Of a DNA stretch of 64,000 nt, positions 26,079 through 34,799 are shown in pieces. The DNA lies in NCBI RefSeq assembly GCF_003149185.1, contig NZ_QGDO01000003.1, forward strand, positions 372,001 through 436,000, given 5' to 3'. The notes below the pieces were generated by a model. The model saw only the letters and a program-made list of their open reading frames with translations, had not been told where the DNA came from and ran no database searches. The translations under genes and the position numbers were made by a program. Within the stretch, counting starts at the first letter, position 1. Every line of letters begins with the position of its first letter. The DNA comes from Sediminitomix flava (GTDB lineage Bacteria; Bacteroidota; Bacteroidia; Cytophagales; Flammeovirgaceae).

Positions 26079-26258
26079 ATGGAATTAACAAAAGGGACGA
26101 TAAAAAGGGGGCATTTAGTCATTATAAGCTGTTGCTTGGCTATTCTTTCACTTGATCTAATGGGGTATGAAATTCCCTATTTTGGAGTGATAAAGGTCTT
26201 GTTACTTTTATTGTTAGTGATCGATTTGTATTTCCATTTTCCGAAAAAAAATAAGTAA
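26079..26258 (+). CDS. Small two-helix membrane protein
   Basis: 59 residues from ATG 26079 (the frame opens at a TTG at 26061). Two hydrophobic segments, LVIISCCLAILSLDLMGY and VIKVLLLLLLVIDLYFHF, with a basic C-terminus (PKKNK). It follows the PEGA-caspase gene by 79 bases in the same direction and is followed by a good terminator, which supports expression with or after it. I do not recognise it. A link to the caspase gene is inference. Confidence 0.55.
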   Translation: MELTKGTIKRGHLVIISCCLAILSLDLMGYEIPYFGVIKVLLLLLLVIDLYFHFPKKNK

Positions 26259-26265
26259 GTATCTG

Positions 26266-26293
26266 AAAAGCTTGACCAAAAGGTCAGGCTTTT
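26266..26293 (+). terminator. Terminator after the small membrane protein
   Basis: 12-bp stem with one G-U pair (26266-26277 with 26282-26293), 4-base loop, T-run. Confidence 0.87.
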
Positions 26294-26356
26294 TTGTTAT
26301 GGCAGATATATACTAAAAACTGATTTAACTATTATTCTCAACCAAAAACAGTAAGT

Positions 26357-26632
26357 ATGAATATAGAAGTAAGAAAAATTTCAACAAACGAAAGAAATGC
26401 AAAAGGGGTTTCGAATTGGGAACAAGAGAGTATGGAAAAGTCTGAGTTTTCTCATTTCTCAGAACATGCAGAATCATTTTACATTTTAAAGGGAAGTGCA
26501 CGAATTAGCTCAGAACATGGGCAAGTTGAAATTGAGAAGAATGACTATGTAGTGATTCCGAAAGGTATGGAATGCCGTTGGGAAGTACATGAAAATACAA
26601 TTTATCACCATCATAAAGATGACGCTGCTTAA
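26357..26632 (+). CDS. Small single-domain cupin protein
   Basis: 91 residues, no signal peptide. The sequence follows the Cupin_3/DUF861 pattern: GVSNWEQESM, FSHFSEHAESFYILKGSARI, HGQVEIEKNDYVVIPKGMECRWEV, ending in IYHHH. The usual cupin metal ligands are only partly present: HF..HAE in the first motif and a weak second motif. Such proteins bind small ligands; here the ligand is unknown. Monocistronic with a shared terminator. Confidence 0.8.
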   Translation: MNIEVRKISTNERNAKGVSNWEQESMEKSEFSHFSEHAESFYILKGSARISSEHGQVEIEKNDYVVIPKGMECRWEVHENTIYHHHKDDAA

Positions 26633-26642
26633 GTTTAAATAA

Positions 26643-26673
26643 AAAATGCGGTTCTGTATAGGAACCGCATTTT
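26643..26673. terminator. Bidirectional terminator between the cupin gene and tgt
   Basis: 12-bp perfect stem (26643-26654 with 26662-26673) between the convergent genes; A-run on the left and Ts on the right. Confidence 0.87.
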
Positions 26674-26684
26674 ATATTTGAAGA

Positions 26685-27824
26685 CTAAAGTCTAGTCATT
26701 AATTTTTTGACCATTACGTCTTTCCACTCTCTGAAGTCTCCTGCTTCAATGTGTTTGCGAGCCTCTCTAACCAACCATAAATAGAATGTAAGGTTATGGA
26801 TACTTGCAATTTGAGCCGCTAAGATTTCTTTTGCATGAATCAAATGTCTTAGGTATGCTTTTGAGTAGAATGTACTTACATAGCCGCCAAGTTCTTCATC
26901 AATAGGAGAGAAGTCATCTGCCCATTTCAAGTTCTTGATATTGATTACTCCTTGAGTAGTGAATAGCATACCATTTCTTGCATTTCTAGTAGGCATTACG
27001 CAGTCAAACATATCTACTCCTAAGGCAATACCTTCCAAAATGTTTGCAGGAGTACCTACACCCATCAAGTAACGTGGCTTGTCTTCTGGAAGAATGTCCG
27101 TAACTAAGTCAGTCATTTCGTACATATCTTCAGCTGGTTCTCCAACTGAAAGACCACCAATAGCATTACCTTCTCTACCAAAACTTGCAATTGTTTCCGC
27201 AGATTTAATTCTCAAATCCTTGAATGTACTTCCTTGTACAATCGGGAAAAGAGACTGGTGATATCCGTATTTTGGGTCCGTACTGTCAAAGCGATCTACA
27301 CATCTTTGTAACCAACGGTGTGTACGCTCCATCGAATTTTTAGCATAAGCATAATCACATGGATATGGTGTACATTCATCAAATGCCATAATGATATCGG
27401 CACCAATGGTACGTTGCGTATCCATTACATTTTCAGGAGTGAAAAGGTGTTTTGAACCGTCAATGTGCGAACGGAACAATACGCCTTCTTCTGTAATCTT
27501 ACGCATATCACCCAAAGAAAATACTTGGTATCCACCTGAATCAGTTAAGATAGGTCTATCCCAACCATTGAATTTGTGTAAACCACCTGCTTTCTCCAAA
27601 ATCTCTAACTTTGGACGAAGGTAAAGGTGATAAGTATTTCCTAATATAATTTCAGCGTTGATATCCTCTTTAATCTCCCTTGTATGCACCGATTTTACAG
27701 TTCCTGCTGTACCAACAGGCATAAATATAGGAGTTTGTATCTTTCCGTGACCTGTCGTGATTTCCCCTAAACGGGCTTTCGACTGAGGGTCTTTTTTCTT
27801 TAATTCAAATTTCAGTCCGCTCAT
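26685..27824 (-). CDS. tgt: tRNA-guanine transglycosylase
   Basis: Exchanges G34 of GUN-anticodon tRNAs for the queuosine precursor preQ1. Residues D95 (TDSGGYQ) and nucleophile D274 (DMFDCVMPTRNARNG) are intact, as are GNTYHLYLRP (62-71) and SVGEP (226-230). 379 residues, normal length. The C-terminal zinc site is unusual: positions equivalent to Zymomonas C318, C320 and C323 are L312, G314 and S317, while the His is kept (H343, SIHNL). This may be the Bacteroidota form rather than a defect. The gene has its own promoter with a perfect TATCTTTG. The PTPS/QueD gene at 48.6 kb may belong to the same pathway. Confidence 0.94.
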   Translation of the reverse strand: MSGLKFELKKKDPQSKARLGEITTGHGKIQTPIFMPVGTAGTVKSVHTREIKEDINAEIILGNTYHLYLRPKLEILEKAGGLHKFNGWDRPILTDSGGYQVFSLGDMRKITEEGVLFRSHIDGSKHLFTPENVMDTQRTIGADIIMAFDECTPYPCDYAYAKNSMERTHRWLQRCVDRFDSTDPKYGYHQSLFPIVQGSTFKDLRIKSAETIASFGREGNAIGGLSVGEPAEDMYEMTDLVTDILPEDKPRYLMGVGTPANILEGIALGVDMFDCVMPTRNARNGMLFTTQGVINIKNLKWADDFSPIDEELGGYVSTFYSKAYLRHLIHAKEILAAQIASIHNLTFYLWLVREARKHIEAGDFREWKDVMVKKLMTRL

Positions 27825-27854
27825 TAATCTTTACATCTTAATAATGACAACTCG

Positions 27855-27862
27855 CAAAGATA
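27855..27862 (-). promoter_or_regulatory. tgt -7 box (TATCTTTG)
   Basis: Perfect consensus on the minus strand, 30 bases upstream of the tgt ATG. No clear -33 element was seen. Confidence 0.6.
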
Positions 27863-27954
27863 GCTAAATCCTTGAATCTTATGTCTTCGTCTAAATAGAA
27901 AAACATTAAAGCTTTCAAAAGCCTTCATAGAAAATGGAAGAAGTTATTTCTTAT

Positions 27955-29265
27955 TTAGTTTTTGAAGAAAAAAATGGCAATTACAGCAGAAATTCCCATC
28001 AAAATCGGGTAAAATAAATATTGCATCACTTCGATAGGACTAACCAAGCTGACTCCTGCAATCCCGACAGCTGTAAGAAGTTGCGCACCATAAGGAATAA
28101 TTCCTTGTGTAAAACAAGAGAAGGTATCTAATAAACTTGCTGATTTTCTACCTGAAATTCCGTATTTGTCTGCAATATTTTTTGCAATAGGCCCACTTAT
28201 AACAATTGCAATGGTATTATTAGCTGTACAAAGATTTGTCAAGAAGACTAAAAGTGCTATGCCGATTTGTCCACCTTTTTGTCCAGAAATATTTTTCTCA
28301 ATCTTATTTAAAATAAACTGTATACCGCCATTGTATCTAATGAGTTCAAAAGTACCTCCAACTAAAATACAGATGATGACAAGTTCTGACATTCCTTGAA
28401 TTCCTGTGGAAATGTTATGAACAAAACCCCAAGTGTCAAAATCTCCTGAATAAATACCAATTCCTCCAGCAATCAGAGTACCGAGTGTAAGTACTACGGT
28501 TACATTTATACCTAAAATTGCTGCGACAAGTACAAATAAGTAAGGAAAGATTTTTACAAGGCTATATTCTCCATTCTGAATACTAAACGTATTTTCTGCT
28601 GAAGAAGTAAGATAGATGTAAATGAAAATTGTGATTAGTGCGGCAGGGAATACAATTCTGAAATTTGTTCTGAATTTATCTCGCATTGTACAACCTTGCG
28701 ATCTCGTAGCGGCAATAGTTGTGTCAGAAATCATGGAAAGATTGTCTCCAAACATTGCTCCACTGACAACGGCACTCAATGATAAACCTATATGAAAGCC
28801 TGTACTTTCTGCAATTCCTACAGCCATAGGGGTTAGTGCCGCAATAGTACCGACAGACGTTCCGATAGATATCGAGATGAAACATGCGATCAAGAACACG
28901 CCTGCTAAAAGCATATTTGAAGGCATGAAAGCCAAACTGAAGTTAACTACTGAGTCTACAGCTCCCATTTCTTTGGCAACTGTAGCAAAAGCTCCTGCCA
29001 AAATGAAAATTAAACTCATCAGCATGATGTCACTATTTCCAGCTCCTTTACAAAATGATTCTAATTTGTCATGTAGAGATCTGCTTTTATTTTGAAAAAG
29101 GGCAATCCCTAAAGAGATCAAAAAGGCAACGCTCACAGGCATCTTATAAAAGTCCCCTGTAACAATGGACGTACACAGGTATACGAATAAGAAACTGATT
29201 AATGGTAAAAGTGCAAAGCCATTCCCTTTTGGAGTTTGTTTATCGGCTTGATTTACTGAATTCAT
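27955..29265 (-). CDS. NhaC-family Na+/H+ antiporter-like membrane protein
   Basis: 436 residues with about ten to twelve hydrophobic helices. Characteristic stretches are FISISIGTSVGTIAALTP (residues about 133-150), SGAMFGDNLSMISDTTIAATRSQG (about 170-193) and FTNLCTANNTIAIVISGP (in the C-terminal half), the pattern of the NhaC antiporter superfamily. It would exchange cytoplasmic Na+ (or organic anions in some members) for H+ or another solute at the inner membrane. Substrate is not determined by sequence. Monocistronic on the minus strand, with a TATACTTG box (29310-29317) 44 bases upstream as a weak promoter candidate. A Na+ exporter is plausible in a marine organism with a proton-pumping rhodopsin. 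Confidence 0.85.
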   Translation of the reverse strand: MNSVNQADKQTPKGNGFALLPLISFLFVYLCTSIVTGDFYKMPVSVAFLISLGIALFQNKSRSLHDKLESFCKGAGNSDIMLMSLIFILAGAFATVAKEMGAVDSVVNFSLAFMPSNMLLAGVFLIACFISISIGTSVGTIAALTPMAVGIAESTGFHIGLSLSAVVSGAMFGDNLSMISDTTIAATRSQGCTMRDKFRTNFRIVFPAALITIFIYIYLTSSAENTFSIQNGEYSLVKIFPYLFVLVAAILGINVTVVLTLGTLIAGGIGIYSGDFDTWGFVHNISTGIQGMSELVIICILVGGTFELIRYNGGIQFILNKIEKNISGQKGGQIGIALLVFLTNLCTANNTIAIVISGPIAKNIADKYGISGRKSASLLDTFSCFTQGIIPYGAQLLTAVGIAGVSLVSPIEVMQYLFYPILMGISAVIAIFFFKN

Positions 29266-29575
29266 GTATTACTCTAATGGTATATTGATTTTTTAGAAGA
29301 AATGAACCGCAAGTATACGCAATAGATTAGAAGGTACATAAGACGTGTTTGAATATGTTAAGTGATATTGAAAAAGATTCATGAATATCTATATTAAACA
29401 GCGTTTTTAATTAAATGTAAAGTGAGGTAGTGATTTTAGAGATGCTTTAAATATTGGTAAACAGTTAACTTCTGTTATCGCATTGAATTGTCATACTTTA
29501 TTTAGCTGTTCTACTTTTGATTTTTAAATGACAGTAAAATAAACTTCAAAATCTGAAGCGCACACACACTTCACT
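29266..29575. other. Intergenic gap between divergent antiporter and porin genes
   Basis: No gene seen. It should hold two divergent promoters. Only the TATACTTG box for the antiporter was found. Confidence 0.4.
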
Positions 29576-30790
29576 ATGAGAAAATTAATTTACACAATGT
29601 GTGTTCTAGGCGGCGTGTTTGCTAATAAACTTGCAAATGCTCAGTCTGTAGAACCGACACAAGAACCTGATTCATTAGCACAAAGAATTGATCTTTTACA
29701 ACAAGAGGTTGATCAACTTAAACAAAAAAATGATCGTTTTAACTTACTTATTAACTTCCAAGGAAATAACCGATCAAATTTTGATCAAAACGGATTTGTA
29801 GATAATAAATTTACGATAGATCAATTCCGTATTGAAATGATGGGCGAGTTAGCAGACGGACTTACTTATCGTTTTAGACAAAGAATCAATAGTACTTCAG
29901 GAAATGGCAATCAAGATGGTTTATCTTTTGCGACTGACGTAATGGAGTTACAATATGAGGTTAATGACGATTTTAGAATTAAATTTGGTAAGCAGGCTGA
30001 AATGCTAGGTGGTTACGAATTTGATTATAACCCAATCGATATCTATCAGTACACTCTTATTGGTAATTACTGTAAGGGATTCTTGACAGGGGTAAACTTC
30101 TCTTATGATATTGGTGCACAAAATTTAAATTTTCAGATCGTAAATGCTGATAATACACTGTCAACTGATCGTTTACCTGAAGGTGTGAATGAAACTGGGG
30201 CAGCAATGGGATATAACGTACTTTGGTACGGATCGTTATTTGATGGAAAGCTTCAGCCGATATGGTCATATCAGTTGTATAATAACTATGAAGATGCTTT
30301 CACAAAGCGTGTCAACTTAGGATTTAGAATAAACCAAAAGAAACCAAACAGATTCTTTGAGTTTGAAGTATATAACTCTTCAGAGGATGTGGATGACATG
30401 AAATTGGTTTCAGATGTTTATCAGCAGTTTGAGGGTAACGATAATACCTTAATGACAGATGTTCAGTATTATGGGGTTGTAGGAAAATATAGATATGCTT
30501 TTTCAGATAAATGTCATGCACTTGTGAAGTATGCTTATGAAAAAGCAAATACTAAAGATGGAAGCTTCTATGGCGAAACTAGTTCAACTCAAAGTGATGT
30601 GTTTACGTCACAAACAGGAGTTGTTGCTTTTGAATATTACCCATACGGGTACGCAGATGGTTTTAGAGTACATTTAGCCGTTTCAAGTCAAGGTTTTAAT
30701 TATGTTGATCAAGTAAATGCTGCTGGCGTAGAAGATATCAGTAATTCGAGTATAATGATTGGTGTCAAACACAGATTACAATTATTCTAA
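29576..30790 (+). CDS. Porin, O/P-type outer-membrane beta-barrel
   Basis: 404 residues with a signal peptide (cleavage after NANAQ, about residue 23) and a short coiled-coil segment after it (DSLAQRIDLLQQEVDQLKQKND, residues about 33-54). The rest is alternating amphipathic strands rich in aromatics and ends in phenylalanine (HRLQLF), the outer-membrane insertion signal. Segments such as TIDQFRIEMMGELADGLTYRFRQRIN and DFRIKFGKQAEMLGGYEFD fit the phosphate-selective porin O/P family of Bacteroidota. Likely a passive channel for small anions or solutes. Specificity unknown. Own terminator downstream. Confidence 0.88.
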   Translation: MRKLIYTMCVLGGVFANKLANAQSVEPTQEPDSLAQRIDLLQQEVDQLKQKNDRFNLLINFQGNNRSNFDQNGFVDNKFTIDQFRIEMMGELADGLTYRFRQRINSTSGNGNQDGLSFATDVMELQYEVNDDFRIKFGKQAEMLGGYEFDYNPIDIYQYTLIGNYCKGFLTGVNFSYDIGAQNLNFQIVNADNTLSTDRLPEGVNETGAAMGYNVLWYGSLFDGKLQPIWSYQLYNNYEDAFTKRVNLGFRINQKKPNRFFEFEVYNSSEDVDDMKLVSDVYQQFEGNDNTLMTDVQYYGVVGKYRYAFSDKCHALVKYAYEKANTKDGSFYGETSSTQSDVFTSQTGVVAFEYYPYGYADGFRVHLAVSSQGFNYVDQVNAAGVEDISNSSIMIGVKHRLQLF

Positions 30791-30820
30791 AATGAATATT
30801 GCTTGTATAATGATATAAAG

Positions 30821-30847
30821 AGCAACTTTCCGATCTGGAAAGTTGCT
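30821..30847 (+). terminator. Porin terminator
   Basis: 11-bp perfect stem (30821-30831 with 30837-30847), 5-base loop, T7. Confidence 0.9.
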
Positions 30848-30947
30848 TTTTTTGTTTCAGCTTTGTTTTAAATGTAAGGACTGATGGTTGTGTTTTAAGC
30901 TTTATTTATATTGCTTTATCTTAAGGTGAAATACTTTTTATACTCGA

Positions 30948-31649
30948 ATGGAACAGATTAGGACTTTTTTTGAATGGGTAACTGGACTTTTTAAGCAATA
31001 TGAACTTGAGTTATTGTACTTTGTAATACTTTTGAGTTTTAGAAGGTATTTTATTCAGTTGTATAGATTTAGAAATCAAAGACTTCCAATTCAGACAGAA
31101 ACCTTTATTCTTAAGGCTAGATGGAAAGGTTTTAGGTTGAGATATGTGTTTTTGAGTGTATTTTTTTTGGGTTCATTTATTTTTATCCTTTACAATTTAT
31201 TACTTCAGGCGAATTATCAAGAGATGCTCAAGGGTATTGCTTTTTTTTTGCAAAGTTTAATTTTGATTTATTTAGTTCAATTTTTTTTGATCGTAAAGAT
31301 AAAGAAGACTACTATCGTACTTGGTATCCTTTCATTTAAAGCTGTTGAGATAAAAAAGATAATTTTTTGGGACGACACAATCGATGTAATTAATCAAGAT
31401 AATGTTAATAAAAAAATACGGTTTAAGTATGATAATGAGAGTTTTCTTGTCGGTGTTCAGATGATACAAGAGCTCAGAGATTTTTGTTCAAAGCATGATA
31501 TAGCATTTGAAGATAATTTTAACCCAGACCCCAATACAAATGAATTACTCAATGCTGAGCATTTAAGCTTTATTGAGCAATGTAAAAAACGAATTGATTA
31601 TTGGATAAATGATTATAAGTCATTTGAATCTAAAATAGAAGAAGATTAG
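30948..31649 (+). CDS. Membrane protein of unknown function
   Basis: 233 residues. Three hydrophobic segments: residues about 22-30 (weak), 66-88 (YVFLSVFFLGSFIFILYNLLL) and 96-117 (GIAFFLQSLILIYLVQFFLIV). A soluble C-terminal part (about 120-233) has strand-like KTTIVLGILSFKAVEIKKIIFWDD and a charged helical end. The layout, two membrane helices followed by a PH-like strand region, resembles small inner-membrane proteins with a bPH-like domain, but I cannot confirm this. It is monocistronic and convergent with the thioredoxin-like gene. Confidence 0.7.
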   Translation: MEQIRTFFEWVTGLFKQYELELLYFVILLSFRRYFIQLYRFRNQRLPIQTETFILKARWKGFRLRYVFLSVFFLGSFIFILYNLLLQANYQEMLKGIAFFLQSLILIYLVQFFLIVKIKKTTIVLGILSFKAVEIKKIIFWDDTIDVINQDNVNKKIRFKYDNESFLVGVQMIQELRDFCSKHDIAFEDNFNPDPNTNELLNAEHLSFIEQCKKRIDYWINDYKSFESKIEED

Positions 31650-31695
31650 AATCATTAGGTGTACTTTAAATTGATTGTTATTTATAGCAGAAAAA

Positions 31696-31725
31696 AAGAC
31701 TGTCTCATTCAAATAAGACAGTCTT
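31696..31725 (-). terminator. Terminator of the thioredoxin-like gene
   Basis: 10-bp perfect stem (31696-31705 with 31716-31725), 10-base loop, T-run on the minus strand, 7 bases past the stop. Confidence 0.85.
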
Positions 31726-31732
31726 ACTTTTA

Positions 31733-32284
31733 TTATTCTTGATCTAATATTTCAAGAATTTCATTGAATTTTCTTTTGTTATAAGCTCCGCTTGTTTGGT
31801 AAACAATCTTTCCATTCTTGTCTAATACATAAAAGTATGGTAGGTCTTTACCGTCTAATCCAAGAGGCTTTTTATAATCTTTAATACCTCCACGGTACAG
31901 TGTTACATTCTTGTGCATTTCGGGAATAACATTTTTCTTCATAGCCTTTTCAATTTTTCCTGAAGCTGTTTTGTTAATCCCTCTGATCATACCCACAAAA
32001 TACATATTTACATCATAAACATCTTTTGGGAAAAGCTCATTTCCAGTTGGTTTTGCTAAGAAAGTATCGTAGAAAGGTTGATACCATTGTTTGAGTAAGT
32101 CGTCAGATTTTTTGGAGTAAGCAAGACCTATGATCGTCATTTTACCTTTGCAGTCATTGGGGATGTTCATCACCTTGTCTTTGAGGTTTTCAACTTCCAT
32201 CAGCGGGAAACTGCTCTTACTTTGGGCAAATGCAATGCTTGTTGTGAATAGCGCAATGAGTAGGCTAATAATACTTTTTCTCAT
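31733..32284 (-). CDS. Exported thioredoxin-fold protein lacking the CxxC motif
   Basis: 183 residues from ATG 32284; an in-frame TTG at 32308 adds eight residues before the natural signal peptide (MRKSIISLLIALFTTSIAFAQ). The mature protein has the thioredoxin-fold pattern: a strand (GKMTIIGLAYSKKSDDLLKQWYQPF) where CxxC would be replaced by KKSD, a VNMYFVGMIRG strand, and a C-terminal cis-Pro-like and strand pair (KDLPYFYVLDKNGKIVYQTSG). The overall shape resembles ATP10-type or redox-inactive thioredoxin-like proteins. Without cysteines it should not be an oxidoreductase. Function unknown. Confidence 0.7.
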   Translation of the reverse strand: MRKSIISLLIALFTTSIAFAQSKSSFPLMEVENLKDKVMNIPNDCKGKMTIIGLAYSKKSDDLLKQWYQPFYDTFLAKPTGNELFPKDVYDVNMYFVGMIRGINKTASGKIEKAMKKNVIPEMHKNVTLYRGGIKDYKKPLGLDGKDLPYFYVLDKNGKIVYQTSGAYNKRKFNEILEILDQE

Positions 32285-32387
32285 TTTTGATTTTAGTATG
32301 TTAGTCAAAGAAAATCCCCTTTTTAAAAAGATAAAAAGGGGAAATCATATCTATGTGATATTATAACACAAATTTAGCTCCAAATGT

Positions 32388-34799
32388 CTAATACAATGCT
32401 GGGTATTTTTTTGGATCAGCTTCGTGCATCATATCATAAATAGTATCAAAAACAGTTTCTGTATTTGGTTTCGAGAAATAATCTCCATCTGATGCATAAG
32501 CAGGACGGTGATCTTTACCCGAAATACAGATTGGTTTAGAGTCAAGATATTTGTAAGCCTCTTGCTCATCTACAACTTTTTGCATCATAAATGCAGATGC
32601 ACCACCACTTACATCTTCGTCAGCAAATACTGCACGGTTTGTTTTCTTGATTGATTCTACAATCTGATGATGTCTATCGAATGGAAGTAGTGATTGTGCA
32701 TCAATAACTTCTACCTCAATATCATACTTAGAAAGTTGATCTGCAGCTTCCATCACGATTCTACACATCGAGCCGTAAGTTACGATAGTAACATCTTTAC
32801 CTTCTCTGATTGTTTCTGGAACACCAATTGGTTCACACATGTCATCAAGGTTGGCTGGAAGTTGTTCTTTCAAGCGATACCCATTCAAACATTCAATGAT
32901 AATTGCAGGATCATCAGATTTCAACATTGTGTTGTAGAAACCTGCTGCTTTGGTCATGTTACGAGGTACTAAGATATAGATACCTCTCAGCGAGTGAAGC
33001 AACATTCCGATTGGAGAACCTGAATGCCAGATACCTTCCAAGCGGTGACCACGTGTACGGATAATCAATGGGGCAGTTTGTCCACCTTTCGTACGGTACT
33101 GCAGACACGCTAAATCATCAGTAAGTGTCTGAAGAGCATAGTAGATATAATCCAAATACTGAATTTCAGTGATTGGTCTCAACCCTCTGAGTGCAGCTCC
33201 TACACCTTGTCCGATAATTGTAGGTTCACGGATACCTGTATCTGTGATTCTGATTTCACCATATTTATCTTGAAGACCAGCAAAACCTTGGTTTACATCA
33301 CCAATTTTTCCTACATCTTCTCCAATAGCAAAAACTCTAGGATCTCTTGCGAAAATATGATCAAAAGTCGCTTGCATTACTTCACGACCATCTACCATTG
33401 GGCTTTCTTCTCCTGTGTATTCTGGAGCTACGCGTTCTACGTTAAGTGCCGAATTTGGAGACTCGCTATATAAATATGAGCTATATCTTTCGTGATTTAC
33501 CTCTTCAGCATTTTTAAGCCAAGCTCTGATATCTTCACGAATAGCTCCTTCTTCAAAACGAAGAATACGCGATACATTTTTAACAGCTTTGATCGCATCC
33601 AATCGGATTGGATTCAATGCCTTTTTCAATTCGTTATAAATCTGAGCAATTTCAGTATGCTGAGGGAATGCTTTTGCTGCTTTATCAATTAAAGCTAAGG
33701 CGCCTTCATGCTCAGGTTTCATAGACGCAAGGAATGCTTTCCATGCAGCTTGACGAGCTTTCTTTACTGTATCTTGAGCATCTTTGTCAATTTGAGCTAA
33801 TTCTTCTTCTGTAGCAAGCTCATTTTCTAAGATCCACTTCTTGAACTGAACAATACAGTCATATTCAGTTTCCCATTCCAAACGTTCTTTACTTTTGTAA
33901 CGCTCATGAGAACCCGATGAAGAGTGTCCTTGGGGCTGTGTGATTTCTCTTACGTGAATAAGAGCAGGTACATGTTCCTCACGACAAACTTTTTCAGCCT
34001 TAAAATAAGCTTCTTGCAGTGCTACATAATCCCAACCATTTACGGTTATGATTTCATAGCCCTTTGTATTTTCATCTCTTTGGAAACCAGCCAAGACTTC
34101 AGACACATTGTCTTTTGTCATCTGGTAGCTATTCGGTACAGAAATACCGTAACCATCATCCCAAACAGACATTAGCATTGGAACCTGTAAAACACCAGCA
34201 GCATTAATTGCTTCGAAGAATAGTCCTTCCGCAGCAGATGCATTACCGATAGTACCGAATGCGATTTCGTTACCTTTATTAGAAAATTGAGTATAAGATG
34301 CTAATTCTGGGTTTTCTCTATACAGTTTGGATGCGTAAGCCAAACCTACAAGTCTTGGCATTTGACCTGCTGTAGGAGAAATATCAGAAGCAGAGTTTTT
34401 TTGCTCCATCAAATTTTTCCACGAACCGTCTTCGTTCATACTACGAGTAGCAAAGTGCGAGTTCATACAACGTCCTGCACTAGAAGGTTCTGCCTCAACA
34501 TCAGTATGGGCATATAGTTGAGCGAAAAATTCTTGGATAGTTAGTTCGCCTATCGCAAACATAAAAGTTTGGTCTCTGTAGTAGCCTGAACGGAAGTCTC
34601 CGTTCTTAAAAGCTTTTGCCATGGCTATCTGTGCCAACTCCTTACCGTCTCCGAAAATACCAAACTTGGCTTTCCCCATAAAGACTTCTTTTCTACCTAC
34701 TAAGCTGGCATGACGACTCTCTAAAACTAGGCGATAGTCGTTCAGAATTTCTGTCTTATTGAGATCTGATTTTGTTTGCATATGGTCTTGTATAATCAC
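32388..34799 (-). CDS. 2-oxoacid dehydrogenase E1, alpha-beta fusion
   Basis: 803 residues fusing the alpha and beta chains of a branched-chain or related 2-oxoacid dehydrogenase E1. Alpha half (about 1-400): YRDQTFMFAIGE and SAGRCMNSHF, then the TPP region. In it the usual GDG is GNA (185-187) and the usual NN is DD (214-215, VWDDGYGIS). Beta half (about 465-803): REVMQATFDHIFARDPRVFAIGEDVG, ITEIQYLDYIYYALQTL, DAQSLLPFD and FADEDVSGGASAF. The E2 and E3 partners are not in the window. The start may be ATG 34781, six codons downstream of GTG 34799. The fusion type is common in Bacteroidota; substrate range is uncertain. Confidence 0.88.
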   Translation of the reverse strand: MIIQDHMQTKSDLNKTEILNDYRLVLESRHASLVGRKEVFMGKAKFGIFGDGKELAQIAMAKAFKNGDFRSGYYRDQTFMFAIGELTIQEFFAQLYAHTDVEAEPSSAGRCMNSHFATRSMNEDGSWKNLMEQKNSASDISPTAGQMPRLVGLAYASKLYRENPELASYTQFSNKGNEIAFGTIGNASAAEGLFFEAINAAGVLQVPMLMSVWDDGYGISVPNSYQMTKDNVSEVLAGFQRDENTKGYEIITVNGWDYVALQEAYFKAEKVCREEHVPALIHVREITQPQGHSSSGSHERYKSKERLEWETEYDCIVQFKKWILENELATEEELAQIDKDAQDTVKKARQAAWKAFLASMKPEHEGALALIDKAAKAFPQHTEIAQIYNELKKALNPIRLDAIKAVKNVSRILRFEEGAIREDIRAWLKNAEEVNHERYSSYLYSESPNSALNVERVAPEYTGEESPMVDGREVMQATFDHIFARDPRVFAIGEDVGKIGDVNQGFAGLQDKYGEIRITDTGIREPTIIGQGVGAALRGLRPITEIQYLDYIYYALQTLTDDLACLQYRTKGGQTAPLIIRTRGHRLEGIWHSGSPIGMLLHSLRGIYILVPRNMTKAAGFYNTMLKSDDPAIIIECLNGYRLKEQLPANLDDMCEPIGVPETIREGKDVTIVTYGSMCRIVMEAADQLSKYDIEVEVIDAQSLLPFDRHHQIVESIKKTNRAVFADEDVSGGASAFMMQKVVDEQEAYKYLDSKPICISGKDHRPAYASDGDYFSKPNTETVFDTIYDMMHEADPKKYPALY

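Noticed and set aside
25621-26091. 156-codon open frame on the minus strand
   Set aside because: It lies antisense to the caspase gene, has no homology features or promoter, and the sense gene is secure.
14020-26258. Cytoplasmic anti-phage caspase (abortive infection) system
   Set aside because: All three caspases have export or lipoprotein signals, and no nearby nuclease, reverse transcriptase or sensor typical of defence islands was seen. The possibility is not excluded but is not supported.
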